Assembly: GCA_018398765.1 (NCBI GenBank)
Contig: JAHBMJ010005597.1
Span: 1-30,000, forward strand
DNA length: 30,000 bases
From: Chromera velia
Lineage: Eukaryota; Sar; Chromeraceae
Reading direction: 5' to 3'
Part shown: one piece after another, positions 12,103 through 22,315 of the stretch
How the letters are laid out: the number at the start of each line of letters is the position of its first letter
Position numbering within the stretch: position 1 is the stretch's first letter
Program-made: the position numbers and the translations under genes
Notes under the pieces: generated by a model
The model's input: the letters and a program-made list of their open reading frames with translations, nothing else
Told to the model about the DNA's origin: nothing
The model's database searches: none

Positions 12103-12403
12103 ATGTACGTTCACGACGTGACATGGAATCCGAACTGCACCGCACAGGGCCAGTCGGAGGTGGATTGGGGCTCCGCATTCCATCACCTGAAGAGCGGACA
12201 CACGCCGATATGCGATGTGGTGCTGGCCGTCTACCACACAATTCTGCGGTTTGGGGGGGTGGCGCTGCAACAACGCGTCTGCGTGCTGGGACTGTCGACT
12301 GTTTTCTTCTTCCTGGCAAGGTGCCATCTGCACGCAAACAACCTCTCGCATGCAGCAGAGACGGTCTCGTTCCTCAGTGAAGCCTTCGGTTCTGTTTCTC
12401 CAT
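12103..12403 (+). CDS. Exostosin gene exon 1 (putative signal anchor)
   Basis: Frame with ATG at 12103 runs to the donor CAT|GTGAGT at 12404 (phase 1) and joins the exon at 12808 as SP-W-FFKESWW. The frame is open upstream to at least 12010, so the start is uncertain. It contains the only clear membrane-like segment of the protein. Confidence 0.6.
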
Positions 12404-13749
12404 GTGAGTATGCATATATACATGTATCTCTTCCTTCCTGTACTTTCTGTATATGTCCAGTCCCCTTTTGTACCTGCGTAGACGGACTCGATCTCTTCGT
12501 GCCTGCTGCCTGAGGTCGAGGGGAAACCTGTTGTCTCTTCCCGACTGCCTCTCTACCTCTTGCATCCTCATCTTCCCCTCTGCCCGCATCTCTTCTGCTG
12601 TGTGAGTGAACAGACAGTCTGCTGGGGATGGATCTGCCGGGGAAGAAAGAGCCAAACACACACACCGTCTACCCTAGCTGTAATCTGTTGCTCCGAGCCG
12701 AGCTGACTTCTGCCACTTCCTCTCCTTTTCTCCCTCCGTCTATCAGACTTCTCTCTCACGATAGATCCCGCATCACAACGTCTCCTCCCCCCCACGATTT
12801 CCTGCAGGGTTCTTCAAGGAATCTTGGTGGTCTCAGCTGTTCTCGATGGATGAGCTGGATATCCTCCGACTGGATATTCTCAACGGCCTTTTTTTGGCAC
12901 AGTCAAAGGAAGACACGGAGAAAGAGAAGGAGAAGGAAGAGAACCTGAAAGCGTCCCGAGATCCGGAAGAAAAAGCCCTCAGCAGGCTGTCGCGCTCTGC
13001 TGTCAACTCATGGCTGCAGGAGCCTGTCCGGGTGTTTGTGTATACTCGCAAGGAGGTTCCCGCACTCGCCCCGTTGAGTGCCGGCCTGGCCTCTTTCTGC
13101 AGTTGGGGCCAGTGGGCAGGGGACGTGCGGGTCTTCGAACTTCTGTTGGCCGGGGGGGCGGGGACTGGGAAGGGGCAGGACGGCACGAGGAGCTGGGTGA
13201 GGGTTATGGATCCTGAGGAGGCAGACCTCTTCTTCGTGCCTGCTTTCGGAATCTGCCTGTTTGAAAGCAATACCATGACGTCGGTTGTCTCTGTCTGTCT
13301 GTCTGTCTGTCTGTGTGTCTGTCTGTCTTTGTTGTCGTTATTTGGTCTCCTCTCTTTGACTCTTTGTTTCTGTCTCCACTCTGCATCGCCATCAGTGTTT
13401 GTGTCTCTCCACTGTTTCCTTTTGCCTGTTTGCCGGTTTGTTCCGACCCTCAATCGTGCTTCCCTTCTCCGTCACCTTCTCCTGTGTCTCTTTAGCCCTT
13501 CCCTGCCTTTCCTCTTCTTAGCGTGAGTTTACATTGAGGCGATGAGTTCCGATGTTATGTTGGCGGCAGTTCGCCTCTTTGTGAGGAATATGCGTAAAAG
13601 CCGGAGTCACATGCGGCCCCTCGGAGAGATCTTCTATCCTGCTCTCTTCTGTTCTGTTCTGCTCTGTTCTGCAGAGTTCCGCAACTGGACGTCGCCTTCG
13701 CGGCTGCGGTGGAGTCCCTCCCGTTCTTCAAAAGAGGAGGCACGTCGGT

Positions 13750-13784
<35 letters not shown>

Positions 13785-14058
13785 ATGCATGCCCCTGTGC
13801 GTGTGTCAAGAAGATGGGAATGGAAAAGAAGCACAGAACCGTCTGTGCGCAATGAAGGAACAGAAAGTTATGATGAATCGCAGCGTTTTTTCTGCCTGTC
13901 TTTCGTCGGCCAGTTGTCTTTTTGCTGCTTTCTGGTTTTCGGGTATGTCGGTATTGAAGAAGAGAAAACAGAACACATAGGACGTACATCATTCTGGCAG
14001 TCTCTCCGTCCATTTGTTTGTTTGCTTGGCAGTCTTTTTGTCTCAAAAGAAAAAGAAA

Positions 14059-14097
<39 letters not shown>

Positions 14098-14880
14098 GCA
14101 ATACGAGAAGGCAGTCTGTCTGTGTGCAGCAACGCACGGCGAAGAAAAGGGTCCCACACTGCATTTGTCTTCTTTCTGTCCTCCTGTTCCTCTCTTTTTC
14201 CAGCCACCTGACGTGATCCGCTCGTGACCTTCTTGCACCAGAGCAGCCCGACGAACTCTCTCCTCTCCTCTCCTCCTGCCCTGAAAGAAACAGGCAAGTA
14301 CATCTGTTCTCTCTCTCGCTCGCGTGCTTTTTGTGCAGGGGGACGGGACCACGTGTTCACGTTCACCTCCGGTCTCTCCTCCGGCGTCTTCCCCTCCTGG
14401 AGGCACCACATCCCCCTGTCCATCAAGGTGGGTGAGTGAGTGAGTGAGTGAGTGAGTGAGTGAGTTTGCGTGCAAGCACGAGCCCACCCCCTTCCTGGCT
14501 GCCTCACTTCAGTTGGTGCATGGCTCATTTGGATTTGGGGACACCGTCCTTTCTCTCCCTTTGCTGTCGTGCGTGTCTGTTTGACTGGTTCCTTCCTTCA
14601 TTGCTCTCTGTTTGATGCTTTAGAACGGCCTGGTCCACCTTCCTTCCTTCCTTCTGTCCTTGCTCCCTTCCTTCCTTCAGGTGACTCCAGAGACTGAACT
14701 ATTCAACGACAGGCCCTGGATGGCTGTGTCGGATTTTGAAGAGTGGAGGGACGTCAGCTTTCCTGGTGAGTGAGTGAGTGAGTGAGTGAGTGAGTGAGTG
14801 GGTGGATAGAGCGAGTATCAAGATGCATGGGTGAGTACATGCAACAATGCTTCTCCTGCATTCTTTCGGACAGCTTCCCT

Positions 14881-14919
<39 letters not shown>

Positions 14920-17900
14920 CCGCTGTGTCTCTCCTTTCTGTCTCCCGCCCTCATTCCCCCTCTTTCCCGTTGTCTCCTCTGTTCATTCCTCCATTCCTCC
15001 ATTTATTCACATACATGCAAGCAGGGCACATCAACTACCTGGATCTCTCAAAGCTGGAGGCGGTGAGACGGCAGAACCAGCCGAGAGACGGGCAGAGGAA
15101 CCAGAGCCTTGCGTGCTTCTACGGACGTGCAGACCCTTCGAGAGGACCTCATCCGAGGGTTGGTTCGTTGGTATTTTCCATGCAGGGGCCTGCCTAAGGG
15201 GGAGTTTTGTTGGTGTGTACCAATGGGTGCGCTTTTTGTAACCCCCTCGTCTTTCACATGGACATGATCACTCAGGGCAGACCTGATTTGATAACTGCTG
15301 TGCTGACTGCCTTCATCCATGCTCTTGCCCGCATGCTTCCCTCCCTGCCTGGCTGCCTGCAGGGAAGTCCTGTAAACTCCCGACAGCTGGTCCTCTCGAT
15401 GAAGGGCATGGAAGGTGTGGATGTGAGCGACGGGCTGATTGACAAGGTGCGTCTGTCGGTCTTCTCTGTCCTCTCCTCTCCTCTCCTCTCCTCTTCCCTT
15501 CTCTTCTCTTCTCTTCTCTTCTCTTCTGTGAAAGACAACAGACAAGTGGAACTTTGTACGACAGCTGCGCCCTCTCCAGACATATCCTCGACATATGTGT
15601 GTGCACAGATCTCTGTGTATCTACCTCTCAGGTCGCGATGTTTGTGAGGATGTCCAAGTCGGACTTTTGCCTCATCCCCAGGGGTCAGTCGGGGGGGATT
15701 CTGTTGTTGGAAAGAAGGAAAGATCGAAAAACAGGGAAAGGAACACGTCGAAGCATTGTGGGAGATACCGCAAGATAAGAGAAGAGACAAAAAGAAAAGA
15801 ATTCTTGCACAGAGTAGGTGAACCAAAGAAAGAAAGAAAAACAGTTTCGATTCCCACACGTGCAGATGGAGTCTGCATGATGGGGTTGTTTCCTTTGCTT
15901 TCATTCGCTCTTCGCTTCTTGAGGCTTGACTTGTCGACCGTTTCTCTGACTTACTCTCCCAGATTTTTTTTGCATGAATCCATCTGCCTGCAGGGAAGAG
16001 CGGATGGTCTCTGAGGTTCTTTGAGAGCCTTTTCGCAGGGTGTGTCCCCGTCCTTTTGTCTGACAAGTCAGTCAGAAGCTTTCGAAGGGGTGCGAGGAGG
16101 GGTGGGCAGAAAAGCGGACAGGCAAAATAGCGAACATTCAGCAAATTGGGGGGTTTGGTTTGCTTGTGTGCTGCTGCCAAAATGACGCTGTCCAATGAGA
16201 CTCAATTCCTCTCTATCTTCTTTCTTTCTCTTTCTCTCTCTCTTTCTCGTCATGTCCTTCGTTCTCTGTCCCGATCTCTTGACTTTTCTCACTTATCAGC
16301 ATCCTCTACTTCGCTCCTCTTTTGTTTCTCTGCTCTATGCATCTGCAGAAATGTCCCTCACACGCCCGCTGCATGTGTTTCTCTCTCACACTCCCCGTCT
16401 CTCGCTCTCCTGATGTCTTTCCTGCAGTTGGGAACTTCCATTCGGGGACATTCTCGACCTCTCTCGGTTTGTCATCAAGTGGCCTGCAGCACAAATCGGG
16501 GAGGGCCTATGGTCAGTAGCCTCCTCGCACTGCGTCTCTCTCTGCATGACGTGTGCGAGCATGCAGGAAGATATGAGATGCATGAGATGGAAATGGTACT
16601 TTGTTATTCGAGGAGGGGGGGGTTCAAACCTTCTCTTGCTCAACTTTTGCATATTAGAGGCGTGCTCATGTTGAATCCGCCGGCATGATCCGGCTTTGGC
16701 ATTACGTGAAGATCCTCGATGTATGCTTTATTCCTTCCACGAATTCCATGCATGATCCCATCGTTTGCCTGCCTGTCTCTAAAAAAGGAAGGAAGAGAAA
16801 TGTGCATACAATTTCTCGTCCCGTCTCTGTGCTTTTCTTTCTGCTCTCTCGTAAGCTGTACACGCTACAGATTCGGCGAGGACAGCTGCACTACAAATAT
16901 CCTCAACAGAGGAGCTGGGTCTCTAGAATCTGCATGGATGTACGCTTGTCCGAACAAGTGTATGATATGAATGAGTGCAGGCGGTTCCTGAAGGCATTTC
17001 CTCCAGGGACCCTCCAGACAATGAGAGATGAGGTCAGCCTGAGAGAAACGGAAAGAGCCAGGGAAGGTTGGATTGTTTTTTTTGTTTTTTGCTTCCTGAG
17101 CTGCCCAACAGATTTCTTGCCTGGCTGGTTTCGAATATGCATGCAGGGTATTTTCGCTCATTTTTCACGCACATTGGAGAGAAATCACATCGTCTGTTGA
17201 ACTTCTGCGGGACCTTCTAAGACATACGAGTCCTCCCTGTCTGTCGTTGTCCTCTCTCCATCTCCCTCCGTCCCTCTCCCGACCCCTCCCCCCCCTCCAC
17301 ACGCAAAAAGAGACAGAGACAGAAAGGCAGAGAGACGCCCAGAGACGGAGAGAAAAGGAGAAGAAAAGGGTGCGATACATCAGTCGAATAGCCCCCGACA
17401 CAGAGAGACACTTTGCCCCTTCACTTGACGCATGCCTGCAGATGCAAGCCGCCAAGTGCTGGTTCCTCCTGCCTCCCTCCCCTCTCTCGAGTCCGGAAGC
17501 TGCAGTCAGTCAGTCAGTCAGGAAAGAAGAGAGAAAGCGGACTGCAGGGCTGCCTCCAGGAGTTAGTGAGAAAGACCAACCACTAGACGATTGACAGAAC
17601 GCACAAGCCGCACTTCATTCCCTGCAACGAATGGCTTGTCGGGTGAGAGCGTTTATTTCATACAGAATGTATTAATACATATTCTTTTTCTGTATTAATA
17701 CATATTCTTTTTCTGTGTTAATACATATTCTGTATGAAAGAATGGCTCGTCGGGTGAGAAAATGCAAACCAGGAAGAAGAATGGAACGGAAAGAAAGCAG
17801 GTTGTCGGATAAGTGCCTCCCTGACTGGCGAACGCTGCCTGATCGTTGGAAACATTGCATGCATGCAAGCATGCATGATGCATGTGTGCAAGAATGTATT

Positions 17901-19374
17901 CTTGCCTGCATGTGTATTTGCTTGGAAACGTTGCATGCATGCATGATGCATGTGTGCATGCATGGTAGCTGTTTCTTTTAATTTCTGCAGGCCATTTTGA
18001 GGACTGTGTGCCCGCGGATACACGAGCAGAACGCCCTGGAGGCGATGATGTTGATCCTCCAGAGGAAGAAGAGAAAAAGTCAGCCGGCCAGTCGGTGCAT
18101 GAGAAGAAAGAGAAAGTTGAATGCAAAATTTAATTAATGCTTCATTGGCATCTTCCTTCCGAAGTTTTCAAAAGAAATACGCAACGCGAGAGAGACAAAA
18201 AAAAGAGTGCCTGCGAGGACGGAAAGCAGTCGATCGAAGGGCTTGTTGGTGGGACCAGACGAAAGAAGTGAGAAGACAATAAAGAAAACAAAGAAACATG
18301 AAGTCTCGTCTCGTGGGTGGGATAGGTACCACTTCTCTCTTGTCCATTCCCTCCATTCTCTCCCTGCTCTCTTCTCTCTCTTCATGTGTCGGTCGGGTTT
18401 TGCTTTCTTTCGTCTTCGTTCCACTCCCCTCCCCTCCCCTCAAGGGTCCCAATTCTTTCCATTCAGGGGCACGGCTTGCGTTTTTCTTTTCGCCTTGACT
18501 GCTTTTCTCAGTCGCCCCTCAGCAATAAAGAAAGCAGGCAAGATGTTTGAATTTCATGCCACCCGTCTGAGAGAGAGTGCACCACCTCACAGGATCTCAA
18601 GAGCGTCTTCACTACCCCAAGGGACCAGCTGGGGATTTGTCTGGCAAATGAATCCGGTCATGTCTGTTGTTTTTTGTCCGAAAGAAGACGAAGACAAGGG
18701 GAAAAGACAAGACCGCTCTCCGAACACTCCTCGTACATACCGACGTCAATTTTACTGCATGTGCGCTATCTTGGATCATTTGTGCCTCCCTCGCTTTAAT
18801 TGTGTGTCTCTCTCTCTTTCCCCCTGCAGGCAAGGACTCGAAGGGCTCCTTTTTCTTCTCAAAAGACGCAGCCGAGTCGGTGGGGATTCTCCGAACGGGA
18901 GGAGAAGAAGGGGACGGAGATTTTCGGGAGACGGGAGAAGAAGCCGCTGTGGAGGCCATCGCTAGTGGAAGGGAGGCGGACAGTGTACACACAGAGGGTC
19001 ACAGTGCGCCCCTAGGAGGTCTGATGACGTTCAGAGAAGAATGGACAGAATCTTTCTTCTCGAATCAAACGAGCGAGATTTATTTTTCAACATCGATTGG
19101 GCGGGGGGAGAGGGAGGAACAGACAGAAGCCGCTCAGACGTGTCCGTCAGCACAAGGGAGTCGCATCGTGTTCACTCCAAACGCCAGGCTCTCCCCTTCT
19201 TGTACAGATGCAGCGACCATGGGTCATCAAAGCGGCGTTCGGTCACCTTCAATATCTGGAGTAGCAAAGGACACACACCTTGATACAGGGCAAGGTGGCG
19301 ATTCTACTAAGCAATCTTCTCTTAGTGTGTCTTTTTTCAATGCAGAGATGAAACCACTGTGGACTCCACTATGA
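12103..19374 (+). CDS. Exostosin-like (GT47) glycosyltransferase
   Basis: Probable Golgi type II transferase that moves a sugar from a nucleotide sugar. Exons: 12103-12403, 12808-13283, about 13526-13593, about 13677-13739, 14339-14427, 14681-14765, 15025-15158, 15363-15446, 15632-15683, 15994-16066, 16428-16511, 16981-17032, 17442-17504, 17991-18078, then tentatively 18523-18675 and 18830-19374 (TGA). Frames join across almost all junctions. Exostosin motifs in order: MDPEEADLFFVPAFG, GGGRDHVFTFTSG, SKSDFCLIPRG, FFESLFAGCVPVLLSD, ELPFGDILDLSRFVIKWP, NALEAMMLIL. A hydrophobic stretch (VCVLGLSTVFFFLA) near residues 60-73 could be the signal anchor. Donors favour GTCAGT. Alternative end: exon 14 read through to TAA at 18135-18137. 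The junction after 13283 is unresolved because all nearby frames close between 13516 and 13540. Donor-substrate specificity cannot be told. Confidence 0.85.
12808..13283 (+). CDS. Exostosin gene exon 2 (N-terminal GT47 half)
   Basis: Acceptor CCTGCAG|GG. Encodes a Glu/Lys-rich linker, then PVRVFVYTRKEVP (first strand of the exostosin fold), then RVMDPEEADLFFVPAFGIC, the family hallmark. The 3' end is near the start of a (GTCT)n repeat, where several GT positions compete. Confidence 0.8.
13291..13328. repeat. (GTCT)n microsatellite at an intron start
   Basis: Begins a few bases after the likely donor TCG|GTTGTC of exostosin exon 2. Confidence 0.9.
13750..13781. repeat. (CT)n microsatellite
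   Basis: Lies 10 bp into the intron that follows the candidate GC donor at 13740. Confidence 0.95.
14061..14096. repeat. (AC)n microsatellite
   Basis: Dinucleotide run in the same exostosin intron (13740-14338). Confidence 0.95.
14428..14465. repeat. (GTGA)n starting at a 5' splice site
   Basis: The intron begins GTGGGTGAGTGAG and continues for about eight more GTGA units. The first unit is the donor of exon 14339-14427. Confidence 0.95.
14766..14805. repeat. (GTGA)n starting at a 5' splice site
   Basis: The donor of exon 14681-14765 is the first unit of a GTGA run of about nine copies. Confidence 0.95.
14884..14915. repeat. (TC)n microsatellite
   Basis: Pyrimidine dinucleotide run in the exostosin intron between 14765 and 15025. 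Confidence 0.95.
15471..15526. repeat. (CTCTC/TTCTC)n pentanucleotide repeat
   Basis: Two adjacent pentamer families in the exostosin intron between 15446 and 15632. Confidence 0.9.
17629..17759. mobile_element. Small MITE-like element with inverted and direct repeats
   Basis: Perfect 13-bp inverted repeats TTTCATACAGAAT (17656-17668) and ATTCTGTATGAAA (17727-17739) enclose about three copies of a 23-bp unit containing TATTAATACATATTC. A 20-bp sequence, GAATGGCTTGTCGGGTGAGA, lies just left of this (17629-17648) and again directly right of it (17740-17759) with one mismatch. It sits in the last well-supported intron of the exostosin gene. It could be a tiny non-autonomous transposon or a local duplication; the direct repeats are long for a target-site duplication. 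Confidence 0.5.
17855..17965. repeat. GCATGC-rich duplicated segment
   Basis: A segment beginning TTGGAAACRTTGCATGCATG and ending ATGATGCATGTGTGCA occurs twice, about 75-80 bp apart, and is dense in TGCATGCA. Intronic, shortly before the exon at 17991. Confidence 0.75.
18523..19374 (+). CDS. Tentative C-terminal exons of exostosin gene
   Basis: Exon 14 of the exostosin gene has a GTCAGC donor at 18079 in phase 1, and the acceptor CCCCTCAG at 18522 opens a frame in the matching phase. That frame (IKKAGKMFEFHATRLRE...) could leave at GTCCGA (18676) and join 18830, after TTTCCCCCTGCAG, also in phase. The last exon is a 180-codon acidic, Ser/Gly-rich stretch ending in TGA at 19372-19374. I recognise no domain in it. 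It could instead be a separate small gene, for example from ATG 18298 or 18543, if the exostosin gene stops at 18137. Confidence 0.4.
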
Positions 19375-19989
19375 ACGACACAGTTGCAAAACAGATCAAA
19401 AGTGAAGTACAATGCTGCTGCGTTTATCAGATTATTAGAACAGGAAGGGCATTGAGCTTCTGCGGCTGGCAATTTGGAAGCCGATAAAAGTCTAGATAAA
19501 AGTATCTGAAAGAAGGAAACGAAAAGAATTGTTTCATGGATTGAAGAATTTGGGGACAGGGGGAAGTTTCCCGGGGAAAGCTCTTAAAAATATTGTTTAA
19601 AAAATGGAAATTGAAAATAATTTAGAAAATAATGCTATCGGTACGCTCAGCCGTACATTTGTTTCTCAAGAAAAGAAGCTTTTAATGCTACATAAATGTA
19701 AGTGTCCTACCAGTAAGCGTTTGTATTTACTTTTATTTGATGAGACTACTTGAATTAAAATGGCTAAAGCCGATGAGCCGATCTCAAGTTTTCATTTTAA
19801 AACTTCAACATCTGTCTAGAATCAGACTGATAACAGAATGCATCGATCATAGTAGAGCCAAATCAGACTAATTAATTTAGTATGTCTTCTTCTGTTTTAA
19901 ATAATGTAATTTGAGTATGTCTTATATTATATAAGTGAAGCATTCATAAGCAAACATTGTATGACATAGGTTTACATAGGTTAGTAGCC
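19375..19989. other. AT-rich intergenic DNA
   Basis: Marked drop in GC compared with the first 19 kb, with few long open frames. No gene or RNA recognised. Confidence 0.7.
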
Positions 19990-20488
<499 letters not shown>

Positions 20489-21623
20489 TAGGAAGTACTT
20501 AGCAAATGCCGAAGAAGGCATTCAAATGGAGGAGCGTCAAGTATGAGGTCGTATGAGAGAGAGAGCTAGTAGCGAGAGCAGTAACCAGGATAGAAGGAAG
20601 AGATGAAAGACGTATAGGCCAGACGCTAGGAACAAACTTTAAGTCAATGCCCCCCCTAATTAAGAGGTTGCTACCAACTTGCTAAAAAGGTTGGCTTACC
20701 AGCTTTATATCAAACCAGTTCTAATTCAATTCAATTTAACATAAATGTTTTTATATTCATATGATTTTTAAAATTTTTTTTTAATCAATAGACAACTTAT
20801 TAAGATAAGGATATATTATGTATAGTACTGATAGTACTGTGGATGAACCATGGTCCATTGCTGACGGCTTAATATATTGGACTACTAGTAGGTGTCAGCA
20901 TCTGTTAATGTAGTCTTAGCTAAATCGTACGTTACATGGGCTTACTCAGGCATCACAATTTATTTAACTTTAACTAGGACTATGACTATGACGCGCCATC
21001 ATTTTCCATATCCAGAGCCAGCTGGATACTTCTAACGTTAGGCAAGGAAAAGCTGTCATTTTCTAGGATGCCACGCTATATTGCTTTAATCAACACTTCA
21101 AATCACTTTAAAAAGAATAAAATATCAAAAGATATCTCAGCTTAGAGTCAGCTACTCATAATTTTACTGATTGAATTGAGTAGTTTGAAAACTTTATGTC
21201 TCTAAATCAAATGAATTTTGTCGAAATGTTTATATAATTTTATTAATGAAAATCGATGCAGACACCTACATGCATAGACTGTATTACAGTGACTGTCAAG
21301 GAAATCAGTGAAAACAATGTTCTTGATGCATCCAGTCTTCCGCTTTAAACCTCAACGTCTTTTGTAAGTACATGAATAGATCCGAGTCTTGATGGAGTGG
21401 ACTTTGTAATTTAGGAAGACTTGAAGCTGTACAGACTCGGTAACGAGTCACTGGTCACTACTAAAATATGTGAAAGGAGATCGTTTTTTTTCCTGGGCAA
21501 GAGAACTGAAGAAACCTGACGATGTGGCAAGAAGACTCTGGCTTTTAAGCCTTGCAAGCAGTTTTACTGGTTTTAAATTCTCTCAATAACATGCTGATGC
21601 AGGCCAGGCTGTTGTGAGAAGAC
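20489..21623. other. AT-rich region, no gene seen
   Basis: Low-GC sequence with stop codons in all frames between the LINE fragment and the 3' end of the kinase gene. Part of it may be 3' UTR of either. No RNA gene recognised. Confidence 0.6.
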
Positions 21624-22315
21624 CTACTGGAAGGTAATTTCTGATCCCTTGTCAACCTCCCTACCGCTGCAGCACCTAGCAAAAAGTCCACCCTCAGGCT
21701 GACGAGGGGCTGGCACAGTAGGGGTCTGTTTATTGACCCTGGCTAGGGTGATCTGTTTCAAGGTGCTTGCATCAACCCAGACTCCTCCAGCGGCTTTGTT
21801 AATACGGAATCGGATAGGCACTTCCACTGGGTCATACCAGTGGCATTTCAGTCCCTCCTTAACAGATTTTTGCCCCTTCTCCCCGACCTCCAGCCACTTT
21901 GTCGGATCGACTCCCATTCCGATCTGATCTCCCTTTAAGAGTTCCTTCTCCCTGTTTTGGACGTAAAAGAAAACATAATCCTCCTCAAGCCGACTGGTGT
22001 TGACGGTTTCCTCATCGAAATCTCTGTTTGTTTCATCTTCTCTGTCCCCGCCTCCCGTACTACCCCCACTGAACACAGCTCGAGAGACACCACTAATAGC
22101 TGCTACCCTATCTGCAGGCTCAGACGATTTGGGCCCTCCCTTCAAGTTGTCAGTAGCATTAAAGCTCTCCCCACAGGCTTTCCCATCATCTACCTTATTG
22201 CCTAGGTTCTTGCTCTGCTTGTCTTCAAAGGCCCCCTCAATAGCAGACTTGTTCTGTTCAGCAGTGGTACTCTCAGAAGTGATGCGTCGGCGGTGGATCA
22301 CAACGATGGGCGGTT
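21624..22315 (-). CDS. Kinase C-terminal extension exon, part 2
   Basis: Opens after the acceptor ATTTTAAG with PPIVVIHRRRITSES. It continues through an acidic Ser-rich region (GGGDREDETNRDFDEE) to a more structured segment (EDYVFFYVQNREKELLKGD, GLKCHWYDPVEVPIRFRI) and ends at TAG 21626-21624. It could be the last exon of the kinase gene or a separate gene. Domain unknown. Confidence 0.6.

Noticed and set aside
12083-12423. Minus-strand open frames overlapping exostosin exon 1
   Set aside because: They have no upstream or downstream exon partners and are shadows of the plus-strand frame, which splices correctly into the exostosin exons.
16630-16735. Extra exostosin exon around GMIRLWHYVKILD
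   Set aside because: Exon 16428-16511 joins 16981-17032 directly in phase, giving GEGLW-RFLKAFPPG, so this segment is better read as intron.
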